From Lutibacter sp. (lineage in GTDB: Bacteria; Bacteroidota; Bacteroidia; Flavobacteriales; Flavobacteriaceae), in contig SDWL01000077.1 in the NCBI GenBank assembly GCA_004195315.1, positions 1-8,452 on the forward strand: DNA of 8,452 nucleotides, written 5' to 3'. A program made the translations under genes and the position numbers. Positions 1 through 7,079 of the stretch are shown one piece after another (position 1 is the stretch's first letter; each line of letters opens with the position of its first letter). A model generated the notes under the pieces. The model saw nothing but the letters and a program-made list of their open reading frames with translations. It ran no database searches and was not told the DNA's origin.

Positions 1-22
1 TTATTCGTCCCCTAAAAAGAAA

Positions 23-55
23 AAAGCCTTACAAACTTAGTGTTTATAAGGCTTT
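23..55 (-). terminator. Intrinsic terminator after tRNA-Asp
   Basis: An inverted repeat pairs 23-31 (AAAGCCTTA) with 47-55 (TAAGGCTTT). It continues through one mismatch (32/46) into 33-36 with 42-45, around a 5-nt loop. Read on the minus strand the hairpin is followed by a T-rich run (TTTTTTCTTTTT), the form of a Rho-independent terminator. It starts 13 nt past the end of the tRNA, so it most likely ends that transcript. Positions 1-11 beyond it are too short to assign. Confidence 0.85.
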
Positions 56-68
56 GAAAAATTAAAAG

Positions 69-142
69 CGGTCTGGACGGGACTCGAACCCGCGACCCCC
101 TGCGTGACAGGCAGGTATTCTAACCAGCTGAACTACCAGACC
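69..142 (-). tRNA. tRNA-Asp (anticodon GUC)
   Basis: On the minus strand this folds as a full cloverleaf. The 7-bp acceptor stem pairs 136-142 (GGTCTGG) with 70-76 (CCAGACC). The anticodon stem CCTGC/GCAGG encloses the loop CTGTCAC with anticodon GTC at 106-108, and the T arm carries the usual GGTTCGAGTCC core. The discriminator base is G (position 69), the identity base expected for tRNA-Asp. The CCA end is not encoded: CTT follows on the minus strand. The tRNA decodes GAU and GAC. It has its own promoter (160-190) and terminator (23-55), so it appears to be a single-gene unit. Confidence 0.97.
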
Positions 143-159
143 GTTGCTCTTAGCGGATG

Positions 160-190
160 CAAATATAGTAGTGTTTTTTATATCTACAAA
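160..190 (-). promoter_or_regulatory. Bacteroidota-type promoter for tRNA-Asp
   Basis: On the minus strand TTTG (187-190) is followed after 19 nt by TATATTTG (160-167), a full match to the Bacteroidota pattern TTTG - spacer - TAnnTTTG. The -7 box ends 17 nt before the first base of the tRNA, a sensible distance for a short 5' leader. It lies between the DUF58 stop codon and the tRNA, so the tRNA does not depend on DUF58 transcription. Confidence 0.8.
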
Positions 191-206
191 GCTTTTTTAA
201 AAGTTT

Positions 207-1130
207 TTACAAAAATCTTTTTCTACTGATTAAATAAGAAACTAATATTTGATAAAACCCTTTAGTTATATCTACAGGAACATAATCTATTTGGTATTGC
301 ATACATTTCATTTTCAAATCATTGAAATAATTTTTTACTTCAACTTTGTATTGTTTTTTAACAGATTCAGCATATAAATTTATTTCTTCACCTGTTTCAA
401 CATCAACAAATTTCTTTGGAGAATTATCAAAATCAAAGTCTAATTCTAATTTCCCATCATATGTATGAAACAAAACTACTTCATGTTTATTATATTTCAG
501 GTGGCGTAAAGCTTCAAATAATTCATTTTCATTCTTCGTAACTTGAAACATATCCGTAAATATAAAAATTAATGATCTTCTGTGAATTTTTTCTGCAATT
601 TCGTGAAGAATTGTGTAAGTTTCAGTAGATGCTTTAGATGTGTTTTTTAGCAATTCCGTTAATTGGGCTAATAACATTCTCCTATGCCTATCACTGCCTT
701 TCGCTGGCGCATAATAATCATCTTTATCACTGTAAATACTTAACCCCACAGCATCTCTCTGACGTTTTAATATTTCCATTAATGCTGCCGAAGCAATTGT
801 CGAAAAAGCAATCTTTGTTAAATTATCTATGGAAGGGTTTTTAACTATTGGATAATGCATAGATGCTGAATTATCAATAATTAAATGGCATCTCAAGTTG
901 GTTTCTTCTTCGTAGCATTTTACAAATAATTTTTTAGTTTTCGCATACAATTTCCAATCTATATGTCTAGTGCTTTCACCTTTATTATAGAGCCGATGTT
1001 CAGCAAATTCAACTGAAAAACCATGAAAAGGGCTTTTATGCATCCCCGTAATAAACCCTTCAACAACTTGATTTGCTAACAGTTCCAGATTATTTAATTC
1101 AGAAATATTTTTAACTAATAACGGACTCAT
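207..1130 (-). CDS. DUF58 (vWA-like) domain protein
   Basis: This 307-aa protein has the DUF58 signature: an N-terminal block around residues 36-78 including RHIDWKLYAKT (55-65) and a following KCYEEE, then a strand ending in D86-N-S-A-S, a DxSxS metal-binding (MIDAS) motif, and FTD with D193 late in the von Willebrand A-like fold. No signal peptide or membrane segment is visible, so it should be cytosolic. DUF58 proteins often sit beside MoxR-type AAA ATPases and membrane Bat proteins and are thought to act in complex assembly or stress tolerance; the molecular role is poorly known. No MoxR or Bat partner is visible here. The upstream neighbour is trxA, separated by a strong terminator, and tRNA-Asp lies downstream. 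The ATG at 1130 has no Shine-Dalgarno sequence, as usual in this group. An ATG 8 nt upstream is out of frame and stops at once. Confidence 0.88.
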   Translation of the reverse strand: MSPLLVKNISELNNLELLANQVVEGFITGMHKSPFHGFSVEFAEHRLYNKGESTRHIDWKLYAKTKKLFVKCYEEETNLRCHLIIDNSASMHYPIVKNPSIDNLTKIAFSTIASAALMEILKRQRDAVGLSIYSDKDDYYAPAKGSDRHRRMLLAQLTELLKNTSKASTETYTILHEIAEKIHRRSLIFIFTDMFQVTKNENELFEALRHLKYNKHEVVLFHTYDGKLELDFDFDNSPKKFVDVETGEEINLYAESVKKQYKVEVKNYFNDLKMKCMQYQIDYVPVDITKGFYQILVSYLISRKRFL

Positions 1131-1170
1131 TTTTGCATTTTAACACTTGTAAATATAATATTAAAAAAGA

Positions 1171-1197
1171 AAAGGCTTAACAAATTGTTAAGCCTTT
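1171..1197 (-). terminator. Intrinsic terminator after trxA
   Basis: This is a perfect 13-bp inverted repeat around one central base: 1171-1183 (AAAGGCTTAACAA) with 1185-1197. On the minus strand it is followed by TCTTTTTT. It lies 24 nt beyond the trxA stop codon and ahead of DUF58, so it should end trxA transcription and largely separate the two genes. The plus-strand side has a weaker T run, so any bidirectional use would be minor. Confidence 0.88.
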
Positions 1198-1221
1198 AAA
1201 AATTATCTTTTAAGATGTATT

Positions 1222-1539
1222 TTATAAATGTGCATTTATTTTTTCCGCATAAACAGATTTTGGCGCTACACCCACTTGTTTTTCAACAACCTCTCCATTT
1301 TTAAATACCAAAACTGTAGGAATATTTCTTACTCCATATTTAGCCGCAAATTCTTGATTTGCATCAACATCAACTTTAGTTATTACTGCTTTCCCTTCAA
1401 ATTCTGAAGTTAATTGATCCATTATTGGAGCAACCATTCTGCAAGGTCCACACCATGCTGCCCAAAAATCAACCATTACTGGTTTGTCTGATTTTAAAAC
1501 TACTTCGTCAAAAGTTGCGTCTGTTACTTCTAATGCCAT
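1222..1539 (-). CDS. trxA: Thioredoxin
   Basis: At 105 aa this is the standard length of a single-domain cytosolic thioredoxin with no signal peptide. The redox site is W29-C30-G31-P32-C33. The buried acid D24 in VDFWAAWCGPC and the cis-proline P74 in RNIPTVLVFKNGE are both present, as are the C-terminal strand VVEKQVGV and the last helix. It reduces protein disulfides using electrons from thioredoxin reductase, supporting enzymes such as ribonucleotide reductase, peroxiredoxins and methionine sulfoxide reductase; none of these is in the window. A -7 box lies 41 nt upstream of the start and a strong terminator follows the gene, so it is probably monocistronic. Nothing is missing or unusual. 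Confidence 0.97.
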   Translation of the reverse strand: MALEVTDATFDEVVLKSDKPVMVDFWAAWCGPCRMVAPIMDQLTSEFEGKAVITKVDVDANQEFAAKYGVRNIPTVLVFKNGEVVEKQVGVAPKSVYAEKINAHL

Positions 1540-1579
1540 ACTCTATTTTTTTAATTATTAATTTCTTTATTTAATCATA

Positions 1580-1587
1580 CAAAAGTA
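1580..1587 (-). promoter_or_regulatory. Candidate -7 box for trxA
   Basis: On the minus strand TACTTTTG matches the Bacteroidota -7 consensus TAnnTTTG, 41 nt upstream of the trxA ATG. No TTTG appears at the usual 17-23 nt further upstream, so only the -7 half is supported. Confidence 0.5.
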
Positions 1588-1636
1588 AACAAATAATTTA
1601 CCATATCTATTTAAGTACATTACTTTTATTTATGAC

Positions 1637-1666
1637 CCTATTAATAAAAGTAATTTTATTAATAGG
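1637..1666 (-). terminator. Hairpin over the GH109 stop codon
   Basis: This is a perfect 13-bp inverted repeat, 1637-1649 (CCTATTAATAAAA) with 1654-1666, around a 4-nt loop. The TAA stop codon of the upstream GH109 gene (1659-1661) lies inside the 5' arm on the minus strand. The stem is almost all A and T and no T tract follows, so it is not a classic intrinsic terminator. It may act as a 3' end or mRNA-stability hairpin for the GH109 transcript. The structure is certain; its role as a terminator is not. Confidence 0.4.
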
Positions 1667-3011
1667 TGTCTTTCATCCAATTAAATGGTTTTCGCTTAAT
1701 CCAATTCCCCCTTGTAAAGTCAGGAAAATTTTGTGGTTCCCCATTATTTTCTATTGACAGCTCTGAAAGCGGAGTAACCGCACTCCAAGCAGCAGCATCA
1801 TAAGCATCTAATGGTGGGGCAACATTTTGTTTTGCTGATTCCACAAAGGCATTGATTACAAAATAATCCATTCCTCCATGTCCTGCGCCTGTAGCTAATT
1901 CCCCATATTTTTGCCAAAGTGGGTGGTCGTATTTTTTTAACCATTCATCGGCTTCATCCCATCTATGTGGCTCAGATTGTCCTTCAATATATATTCTATT
2001 TCCATCTACTTCCCATAAACCATTTGAGCCTTGCACCCTAAAACCCAAGGAATATGGCCTGGGTAAATTACAGTCATGTGTTACTATTATAGTTTCTCCA
2101 TTTGCAGTTTCAATAGTGGAAGTAATCACATCACCTTGCTTAAATTTAAGTTTTGCATTTGGATGGTCTGCTCCTCCATTTTTAACTATATAATCATGCA
2201 ATCCAATTCCCTTACTTGCATTAGAAGTAATTGACAAAAAACGATTTCCTCTATTTATATCACACATAGTGGCAATTGGACCAACACCATGAGTTGGGTA
2301 TACATCAGCATTTCTTAACAATGAATGCTGAGTTCTCCATGCCGATTCTGAAATTCCTTTTTCACCAAATTCTACTCCTTTTCCGTAAGCCGTTTTCCCA
2401 TCATTTAATTTTACAAAACGAAGATCATGTTGGTAACCACATCTAAAATGAACTAGCTCTCCAAATACATCTTGTTTCACCATATTTAGAACTGCCAAAA
2501 TATCTCTTCGGAAATTTACATTTTCTAAAATCATTAAATGTGTTCCTGTTTGCTCGTGCGTATTTACTAAATCCCAACATTCTTCCATAGTGTTAGCTGC
2601 AGAAACTTCTAAGCCAGTATATTTACCAGCTAACATGGCATCTTTTGCCATTCGCGTATGCCAAAGCCAAGGTGTTGAAATTAGTACTGCATCAACATTT
2701 TTACGTTCTAATAGATTCCTATAATCATAATCATTATCTCCAAAAACTGCGGGTTTTTTTTGCCCTGCCTTTTCTAATATATCCAAAGCAATTGAAATTC
2801 TTTTCGGATCAATATCACATATTGCTGTTACTAAAACATCATTTCTATTCAATACATTGTTTAAATGATTTATACCTCTTAAACCAACACCAATCATTCC
2901 AACTCTTAATTTGTTAGAACTGTTTTCCATGGCAAAAGTAATATTTGGCGCTGCTGCAATACCCGCTCCAACTATCGCAGTTTTCTTAATGAAGTTTCTT
3001 CTTGAGTTCAT
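1659..3011 (-). CDS. Tat-exported GH109-family protein (Gfo/Idh/MocA fold)
   Basis: This 450-aa protein starts with a twin-arginine signal: S3-R4-R5-N6-F7-I8-K9, a short hydrophobic stretch, and a likely cut near A27. There is no lipobox cysteine, so it should be periplasmic. A Rossmann dinucleotide-binding strand-turn follows (VGMIGVGLRG, 37-46; D66 ends the second strand), then the oxidoreductase C-terminal domain. GYQHDLR (192-198), GVEFGEK (212-218), YPTHGVGP (238-245, with Y238 and H241), DINRGNR (251-257) and GAGHGGMDYF near the C terminus match my memory of glycoside hydrolase family 109, typified by the Elizabethkingia alpha-N-acetylgalactosaminidase. Family members use tightly bound NAD+ in a redox-elimination cleavage of the glycosidic bond. 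LEVSAANT (134-141) stands where general Gfo/Idh/MocA enzymes have an EKP motif, which also fits GH109. Exact substrate is inferred; a different glycoside or a plain sugar dehydrogenase remains possible. It has its own promoter, and no sugar-use genes adjoin it. Confidence 0.87.
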   Translation of the reverse strand: MNSRRNFIKKTAIVGAGIAAAPNITFAMENSSNKLRVGMIGVGLRGINHLNNVLNRNDVLVTAICDIDPKRISIALDILEKAGQKKPAVFGDNDYDYRNLLERKNVDAVLISTPWLWHTRMAKDAMLAGKYTGLEVSAANTMEECWDLVNTHEQTGTHLMILENVNFRRDILAVLNMVKQDVFGELVHFRCGYQHDLRFVKLNDGKTAYGKGVEFGEKGISESAWRTQHSLLRNADVYPTHGVGPIATMCDINRGNRFLSITSNASKGIGLHDYIVKNGGADHPNAKLKFKQGDVITSTIETANGETIIVTHDCNLPRPYSLGFRVQGSNGLWEVDGNRIYIEGQSEPHRWDEADEWLKKYDHPLWQKYGELATGAGHGGMDYFVINAFVESAKQNVAPPLDAYDAAAWSAVTPLSELSIENNGEPQNFPDFTRGNWIKRKPFNWMKDTY

Positions 3012-3082
3012 GTTAAATTTGCTTTTTAATTATTAATACTTGTAAGTAATAGGAATCTAACTAACCATTAATTGACCCTACT

Positions 3083-3111
3083 CAAATATATTAATTAAAT
3101 TTTTAAGCAAA
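3083..3111 (-). promoter_or_regulatory. Bacteroidota-type promoter for the GH109 gene
   Basis: On the minus strand TTTG (3108-3111) is followed after 17 nt by TATATTTG (3083-3090), a full -7 match. It lies in the gap after metF, with the -7 box ending 71 nt before the GH109 ATG. This implies separate transcription of the GH109 gene. No G/C-rich terminator is visible after metF, so some read-through from the methionine genes is possible. Confidence 0.65.
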
Positions 3112-3124
3112 TAGAAAAGTAATT

Positions 3125-4078
3125 TTAAAAAACTGCAGAAGCTATAGATTTAATATTTTCTGATTTCCCCATAGAATAAAAATGAACTACAGGCACTCCA
3201 CTAGCTATTAACTCTTTAGACTGTTCAATTGCCCATTCAACTCCTACTTGACGAACATCTTTATTATCACTACATTTTTCAACTTCACTAATCAATGCCT
3301 CTGGAACATCTAATCTAAATATTTGTGGTAATATATGTAAGTGGCGTTTAATGGAAATAGGTTTTATTCCAGGAATTATTGGAACAGTAATTCCAATACT
3401 TCGCGCCTTTTCTACAAAATCAAAATATTTTTTATTATCAAAAAACATTTGAGTTACCACATAATCAGCACCAGCATCAACTTTTTCTTTTAACCTTCGC
3501 AAATCAGCATCCATACTTGGAGCCTCTAAATGTTTTTCAGGATAACCAGCAACTCCAATACAAAAATCTGAATAATGTGGTGTTTCAATTATTTCGTTTA
3601 AATATTTACCTTTATTTAAATTCTTAATTTGAGTAACTAGTTCCGAGGCGTATTTATTTCCTTCAGTTGTAGCGGAAAAATATTTTTCATGCTTCATTGC
3701 ATCACCACGCAAAGCCATTACATTATCCAACCCTAAATAATGACAATCAACTAATAAATATTCTGTTTCTTCTTTAGTGAAACCACCACATAATACGTGT
3801 GGAATTGCATCAACATCATATTTGTATTTCAAAGATGCACAAATACCAACAGTTCCTGGTCGCATACGTGTAATTTTCCTATCTAAAAGCCCTTTTTTTT
3901 CAATATAAACATATTCTTCTCTAGATGTAGTTACATCAATAAAAGGAGGTTTAAACTCCATTAACGGATCAATATTACTATACAACTCCTGTATATTCTG
4001 ACCCTTTTGTGGTGGTATTATTTCAAATGAAAATAATGTTTTTCCGTTCGCTTGTTTTATATGTTCCGTTACTTTCAT
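3125..4078 (-). CDS. metF: Methylenetetrahydrofolate reductase
   Basis: This 317-aa flavoprotein reduces 5,10-methylene-THF to 5-methyl-THF, the methyl donor for the MetH proteins encoded just upstream. It is close to the usual bacterial length and is a single TIM barrel without the eukaryotic regulatory domain. Family landmarks in order are FSFEIIPP with catalytic-type E19, FIDVTTSREEYVY (46-58), NVMALRGDA (119-127, the LRGD folate/flavin motif with D126), FCIGVAGYPEKH (172-183), the TQMFFD block (209-214), PIIPGIKPI (233-241) and VPVVHFYSMGK (295-305). It lies 283 nt downstream of metH part 2 on the same strand. No TAnnTTTG box is visible in that gap, so cotranscription under the SAM riboswitch is likely. 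The ATG has no Shine-Dalgarno sequence, only an A/T-rich leader. Confidence 0.97.
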   Translation of the reverse strand: MKVTEHIKQANGKTLFSFEIIPPQKGQNIQELYSNIDPLMEFKPPFIDVTTSREEYVYIEKKGLLDRKITRMRPGTVGICASLKYKYDVDAIPHVLCGGFTKEETEYLLVDCHYLGLDNVMALRGDAMKHEKYFSATTEGNKYASELVTQIKNLNKGKYLNEIIETPHYSDFCIGVAGYPEKHLEAPSMDADLRRLKEKVDAGADYVVTQMFFDNKKYFDFVEKARSIGITVPIIPGIKPISIKRHLHILPQIFRLDVPEALISEVEKCSDNKDVRQVGVEWAIEQSKELIASGVPVVHFYSMGKSENIKSIASAVF

Positions 4079-4093
4079 TATATATTACTGTTT

Positions 4094-4125
4094 AAAAGTT
4101 GAATTATGTAAACTTCTCAACTTTT
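4094..4125. repeat. Inverted repeat just upstream of metF
   Basis: A 9-bp perfect inverted repeat pairs AAAAGTTGA (4094-4102) with TCAACTTTT (4117-4125), separated by 14 nt. It begins 16 nt before the metF start, so in mRNA it would place a modest hairpin near the ribosome entry site. Part of the arm (AACTTTTGA, 4119-4127) recurs directly at 4344-4352, just after metH part 2. It has no T tract on the minus strand and is not called a terminator. Confidence 0.5.
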
Positions 4126-4155
4126 GATTTTTTAAACTTTCTAATTTTAACATTT

Positions 4156-4240
4156 GGGCGTTTCCTTTCAGGTCGCGCTTTACGCTAAATCTTTTTCTCC
4201 GTTGCACTTCAAAAAAGGATACCACTTCAATCGCTAACGC
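4156..4240 (+). repeat. Dispersed intergenic repeat, copy A
   Basis: This 85-bp element lies in the metH-metF gap. It runs from GGGCGTT to CTAACGC, so its ends carry GCGTT/AACGC as short inverted repeats. Inside are GCGCTTTACGCTAAATC, a T run, an A run and GGATACCACTTCAA. The minus strand at 8162-8244 holds a related sequence with the same order of blocks (GGCGTT, a CGGG/GCGC T-rich block, GCTA, CTTTT, AAAAAAGGATA, CACTxCAA, a CTAA end). I recall similar elements repeated many times between genes in flavobacterial genomes; that is memory, not a search. Its internal T-run/A-run symmetry suggests a folded RNA or DNA hairpin. It contains no coding frame of note. Confidence 0.65.
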
Positions 4241-4278
4241 AATATTTATTCTTAAATTTCAACCTTCACTGCTAACGT

Positions 4279-4317
4279 AGTAAAGCAATCTGTCCATTTT
4301 ATGAGATCACTTCGTCG
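4279..4317. repeat. Imperfect palindromic repeat in the metH-metF gap
   Basis: The segment 4279-4291 (AGTAAAGCAATCT) and the segment 4304-4317 (AGATCACTTCGTCG) are imperfect inverted copies around a short A/T-rich spacer. The arms resemble the widespread GCAATCT / AGATTGCTTCG type of dispersed intergenic palindrome, here decayed. The whole lies 38 nt after copy A of the other repeat and just downstream of metH part 2. No coding capacity is visible. The family assignment is from memory and moderately uncertain. Confidence 0.45.
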
Positions 4318-4361
4318 CTCATTCATCTCTCTTTTATCTTTTTAACTTTTGACTATTCAGC

Positions 4362-7040
4362 TTATTCCGCCAAATTAGGCATTAACCATTTTTTAGCTTC
4401 ATTTAAACTCATGTTCTTTCTAGTTGCAAAATCTTTTACTTGCTCTTCTGTAATTTTTCCTAATCCGAAATATTTAGCATTCTCATTTCCAAAATAACAC
4501 CCTGAAACTGAAGCAGCTGGCCACATTGCCAAACTATCTGTTAATTCAACGCCAATTGTTTCTTTCACACTTAACAATTCCCAAATTGTCCATTTTTCTG
4601 TATGATCCGGACAAGCTGGATATCCTGGAGCTGGACGAATTCCTTTGTAATCTTCTTTTATTAATTCCTGATTTGAAAAACCTTCTTCAGAAGCATATCC
4701 CCAATAATCTTTTCTTACTTTTTCATGTAAATATTCAGCAAAAGCTTCCGCTAATCTATCCGCTAATGCTTTTATCATTATGGAATTATAATCATCATGG
4801 TCTTTTTCAAATTCTGCAGCTAATTCAGCTGTTCCAAAACCTGTAGAAACACAAAATGCGCCTATATAATCTTCAATTCCAGTTTCTTTTGGCGCAATAA
4901 AATCAGCTAATGCAATTGATGAAATTCCTGCTTTCTTTTTTAATTGTTGACGTAACGTTACAAACCTTGCATTTACTTCGCTTCTTGTTGAATCTGCATA
5001 CACTTCAATATCATCATCTACAGTATTTGCAGCGAATATTCCCAAAACAGCTTTGGCAGTTAATAATTTCTCATCAAGAATTTTTGCTAATAATAATTTA
5101 GCGTCATTAAATAAATTTGTTGCTGCTGTACCAACAGCTTCATCACTTAAAATTGCTGGATATTTTCCGTGCAGTTCCCAAGTTCTAAAAAACGGACTCC
5201 AATCAATATAATCTACTAACTTAGTTAAATCAAAATCTTCAAAAACTTGTGTGCCAATATAATTTGGTTTTGAAATTTTTGTTGAATCCCAATTAATTTT
5301 AAATTTGTTGTTTCTTGCTTCAGACAGCGATAAATACTCTTTTCTTTTAGAACGATTAAAAAATCCTTCACGAACTTTTACATAATCTTCTTTTACGGCA
5401 TCAATGTATTGCTGATTAGTTCTTTTATTTAATAAATATCCAACTACAGTAACAGCTCTTGAAGCATCAAGTACATGAATCACTGCATTTTTATATTGCG
5501 GATCAATTTTTACAGCAGTATGTGCTTTTGAAGTAGTGGCTCCTCCAATAATTAAAGGAACTTTAAAATTTAATCGCTCCATTTCCTTTGCTAAATACAC
5601 CATTTCGTCTAAAGACGGTGTAATTAAACCACTTAATCCAATCACATCAACATTTTCAGCTTTTGCCGTTTCTATAATTTTTTGTGGTGCAACCATAACA
5701 CCTAAATCTAAAATATCATAATTATTACAGGCTAAAACTACACCCACAATATTTTTGCCAATATCGTGTACATCACCTTTTACAGTTGCTAATAAAATTT
5801 TACCATTAAACTTACTCACTCCACCTTTTTCGGCATCAATAAACGGTAACAAATAAGCTACTGCTTTTTTCATAACTCGAGCAGATTTTACTACTTGTGG
5901 CAAAAACATTTTACCTGAACCAAACAAATCTCCAACTACATTCATCCCAGTCATTAAATTTATTTCAATAACTTCAATTGGTTGTATTGCTTCAATTCTA
6001 GCTTGTTCAACGTCTTCAATTATAAATTCATCCAATCCTTTTACCAATGAATGTGTTATTCTATCTTGTAATGATTTTTCTCGCCAAGACAAATCTACTT
6101 TATGTTCTTTTACTGAACTTATTACTGTTTCAGCAAAGGTTAATAAACGCTCGGTAGCATCTTCTCTTCTATCTAAAATTACATCTTCAACATGTGCTAA
6201 TAAATCTTTTGGAATCTCATCATAAACCTCTAACATTGATGGATTTACAATTCCAATATTCATCCCTGCTTTAATAGCATGGTATAAAAATACAGAATGC
6301 ATAGCTTCACGAACTGAATCATTTCCTCGGAAAGAAAACGACACATTACTAACACCTCCGCTTACACTTACATTTGGTAAATTTGTACGAACCCAACGTG
6401 TTGCTTCAATAAAATCGATAGCATTTCTTCTATGTTCTTCCATTCCTGTTGCTACAGGAAAAATATTTAAATCGAAAATAATATCTTCGGAAGAAAATTT
6501 TACTTTGCTTACTAAAACATCATAAGATCGTTTTGCAATTTCTAATCTACGTTCATAGTTATCTGCTTGACCAACTTCATCAAAAGCCATAACAATAACA
6601 GCGGCACCATACATTTTTATTTTTCTTGCCTGCTCAATAAACTGTGCTTCGCCTTCTTTTAAAGAAATAGAATTTACTACACATTTACCTTGTGCAACTT
6701 GCAAACCAGCTTCAATAATTTCCCATTTCGAGCTATCAATCATAATAGGCACACGTGCTATATCAGGTTCTGCAGCAATCAAGTTCATAAAACGAACCAT
6801 AGACTCTTTTCCGTCAATTAAACCATCGTCCATATTTATGTCGATAATTTGCGCACCGCCTTCAACCTGCTGACGTGCAATAGCTAATGCATCATCAAAT
6901 TTTTCTTCTTTAATTAATCTTAAAAATTTACGTGAACCGGCAACATTTGTGCGCTCACCAACATTAATAAAATTACTTTCTGGAGTAATTATTAGTGGTT
7001 CTAATCCTGATAATTTTAAATATTTTTTATTTTTGTTCAT
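4362..7040 (-). CDS. metH: Methionine synthase part 2: folate, cap, B12 and reactivation modules
   Basis: This 892-aa protein corresponds to MetH from the pterin-binding module onward. Modules in order: methyl-THF binding (about 20-290; NVGERTNVAGSRKF at 26-39, IIDINMDDG at 65-73, IMIDSSKW at 99-106); the four-helix cap (about 320-405); the cobalamin-binding fold with D423-V-H425-D-I-G, where H425 is the expected lower cobalt ligand, plus GLSGLITPS and IIGGATTSKAHT (497-508); and the SAM-dependent reactivation domain (about 560-892; RPAPGYPACPDHTEK at 802-816, WPAASVSGCYFG near 840-851). It moves the methyl group from methyl-THF to cob(I)alamin and on to homocysteine, but lacks the homocysteine/zinc module, which part 1 supplies. 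The reactivation domain uses SAM and a flavodoxin-type reductant. Both halves together total 1225 aa, about the size of one-piece MetH. It follows part 1 by 52 nt on the same strand. Confidence 0.97.
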   Translation of the reverse strand: MNKNKKYLKLSGLEPLIITPESNFINVGERTNVAGSRKFLRLIKEEKFDDALAIARQQVEGGAQIIDINMDDGLIDGKESMVRFMNLIAAEPDIARVPIMIDSSKWEIIEAGLQVAQGKCVVNSISLKEGEAQFIEQARKIKMYGAAVIVMAFDEVGQADNYERRLEIAKRSYDVLVSKVKFSSEDIIFDLNIFPVATGMEEHRRNAIDFIEATRWVRTNLPNVSVSGGVSNVSFSFRGNDSVREAMHSVFLYHAIKAGMNIGIVNPSMLEVYDEIPKDLLAHVEDVILDRREDATERLLTFAETVISSVKEHKVDLSWREKSLQDRITHSLVKGLDEFIIEDVEQARIEAIQPIEVIEINLMTGMNVVGDLFGSGKMFLPQVVKSARVMKKAVAYLLPFIDAEKGGVSKFNGKILLATVKGDVHDIGKNIVGVVLACNNYDILDLGVMVAPQKIIETAKAENVDVIGLSGLITPSLDEMVYLAKEMERLNFKVPLIIGGATTSKAHTAVKIDPQYKNAVIHVLDASRAVTVVGYLLNKRTNQQYIDAVKEDYVKVREGFFNRSKRKEYLSLSEARNNKFKINWDSTKISKPNYIGTQVFEDFDLTKLVDYIDWSPFFRTWELHGKYPAILSDEAVGTAATNLFNDAKLLLAKILDEKLLTAKAVLGIFAANTVDDDIEVYADSTRSEVNARFVTLRQQLKKKAGISSIALADFIAPKETGIEDYIGAFCVSTGFGTAELAAEFEKDHDDYNSIMIKALADRLAEAFAEYLHEKVRKDYWGYASEEGFSNQELIKEDYKGIRPAPGYPACPDHTEKWTIWELLSVKETIGVELTDSLAMWPAASVSGCYFGNENAKYFGLGKITEEQVKDFATRKNMSLNEAKKWLMPNLAE

Positions 7041-7053
7041 TGTTTTTTGATGT

Positions 7054-7079
7054 GATTCTGAAACAAGTTAAGAATGACG
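7054..7079 (-). repeat. Short palindromic repeat between the metH halves
   Basis: The plus strand holds an imperfect hairpin in which ATTCT...AGAAT and AAC...GTT pair, followed by GACG. The arrangement GATTCTGAAAC-AAGTT-AAGAATGACG closely resembles a widespread dispersed repeat with the core CTGAAACAAGTTCAG next to ATGACG; the resemblance is from memory. It fills half of the 52-nt gap and ends 13 nt before the start codon of metH part 2, so it is transcribed within the operon. It could affect mRNA stability or translation of part 2; that is inference. Confidence 0.55.

Noticed and set aside
1..12. Possible end of another minus-strand coding sequence (a TAA is readable at 1-3)
   Set aside because: Twelve bases are not enough to support a gene, and a terminator lies directly upstream in the reading direction.
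638..844. Plus-strand open frame of 68 codons
   Set aside because: It is antisense within the DUF58 gene, has no promoter or recognisable domain, and shows the composition expected of the reverse of an AT-rich gene.
1150..1184. Promoter for DUF58: TATATTTA (1150-1157) with TTTG (1181-1184) on the minus strand
   Set aside because: The -7 box has a mismatch at the important last G, the spacer is 23 nt, and the -33 element would fall in the trxA terminator stem. It is possible but too weak to annotate.
2645..2917. Plus-strand open frame of 90 codons
   Set aside because: It is fully antisense to the GH109 gene, with a Leu/His/Tyr-rich composition typical of shadow frames and no upstream promoter.
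4079..4361. CRISPR-like or tandem repeat array
   Set aside because: The repeats here are single palindromic elements of different families with no regular unit and spacer pattern.
4526..5101. Plus-strand open frames inside metH part 2
   Set aside because: They are Leu-rich antisense shadows of the conserved reactivation domain, whose minus-strand frame is clearly the real one.
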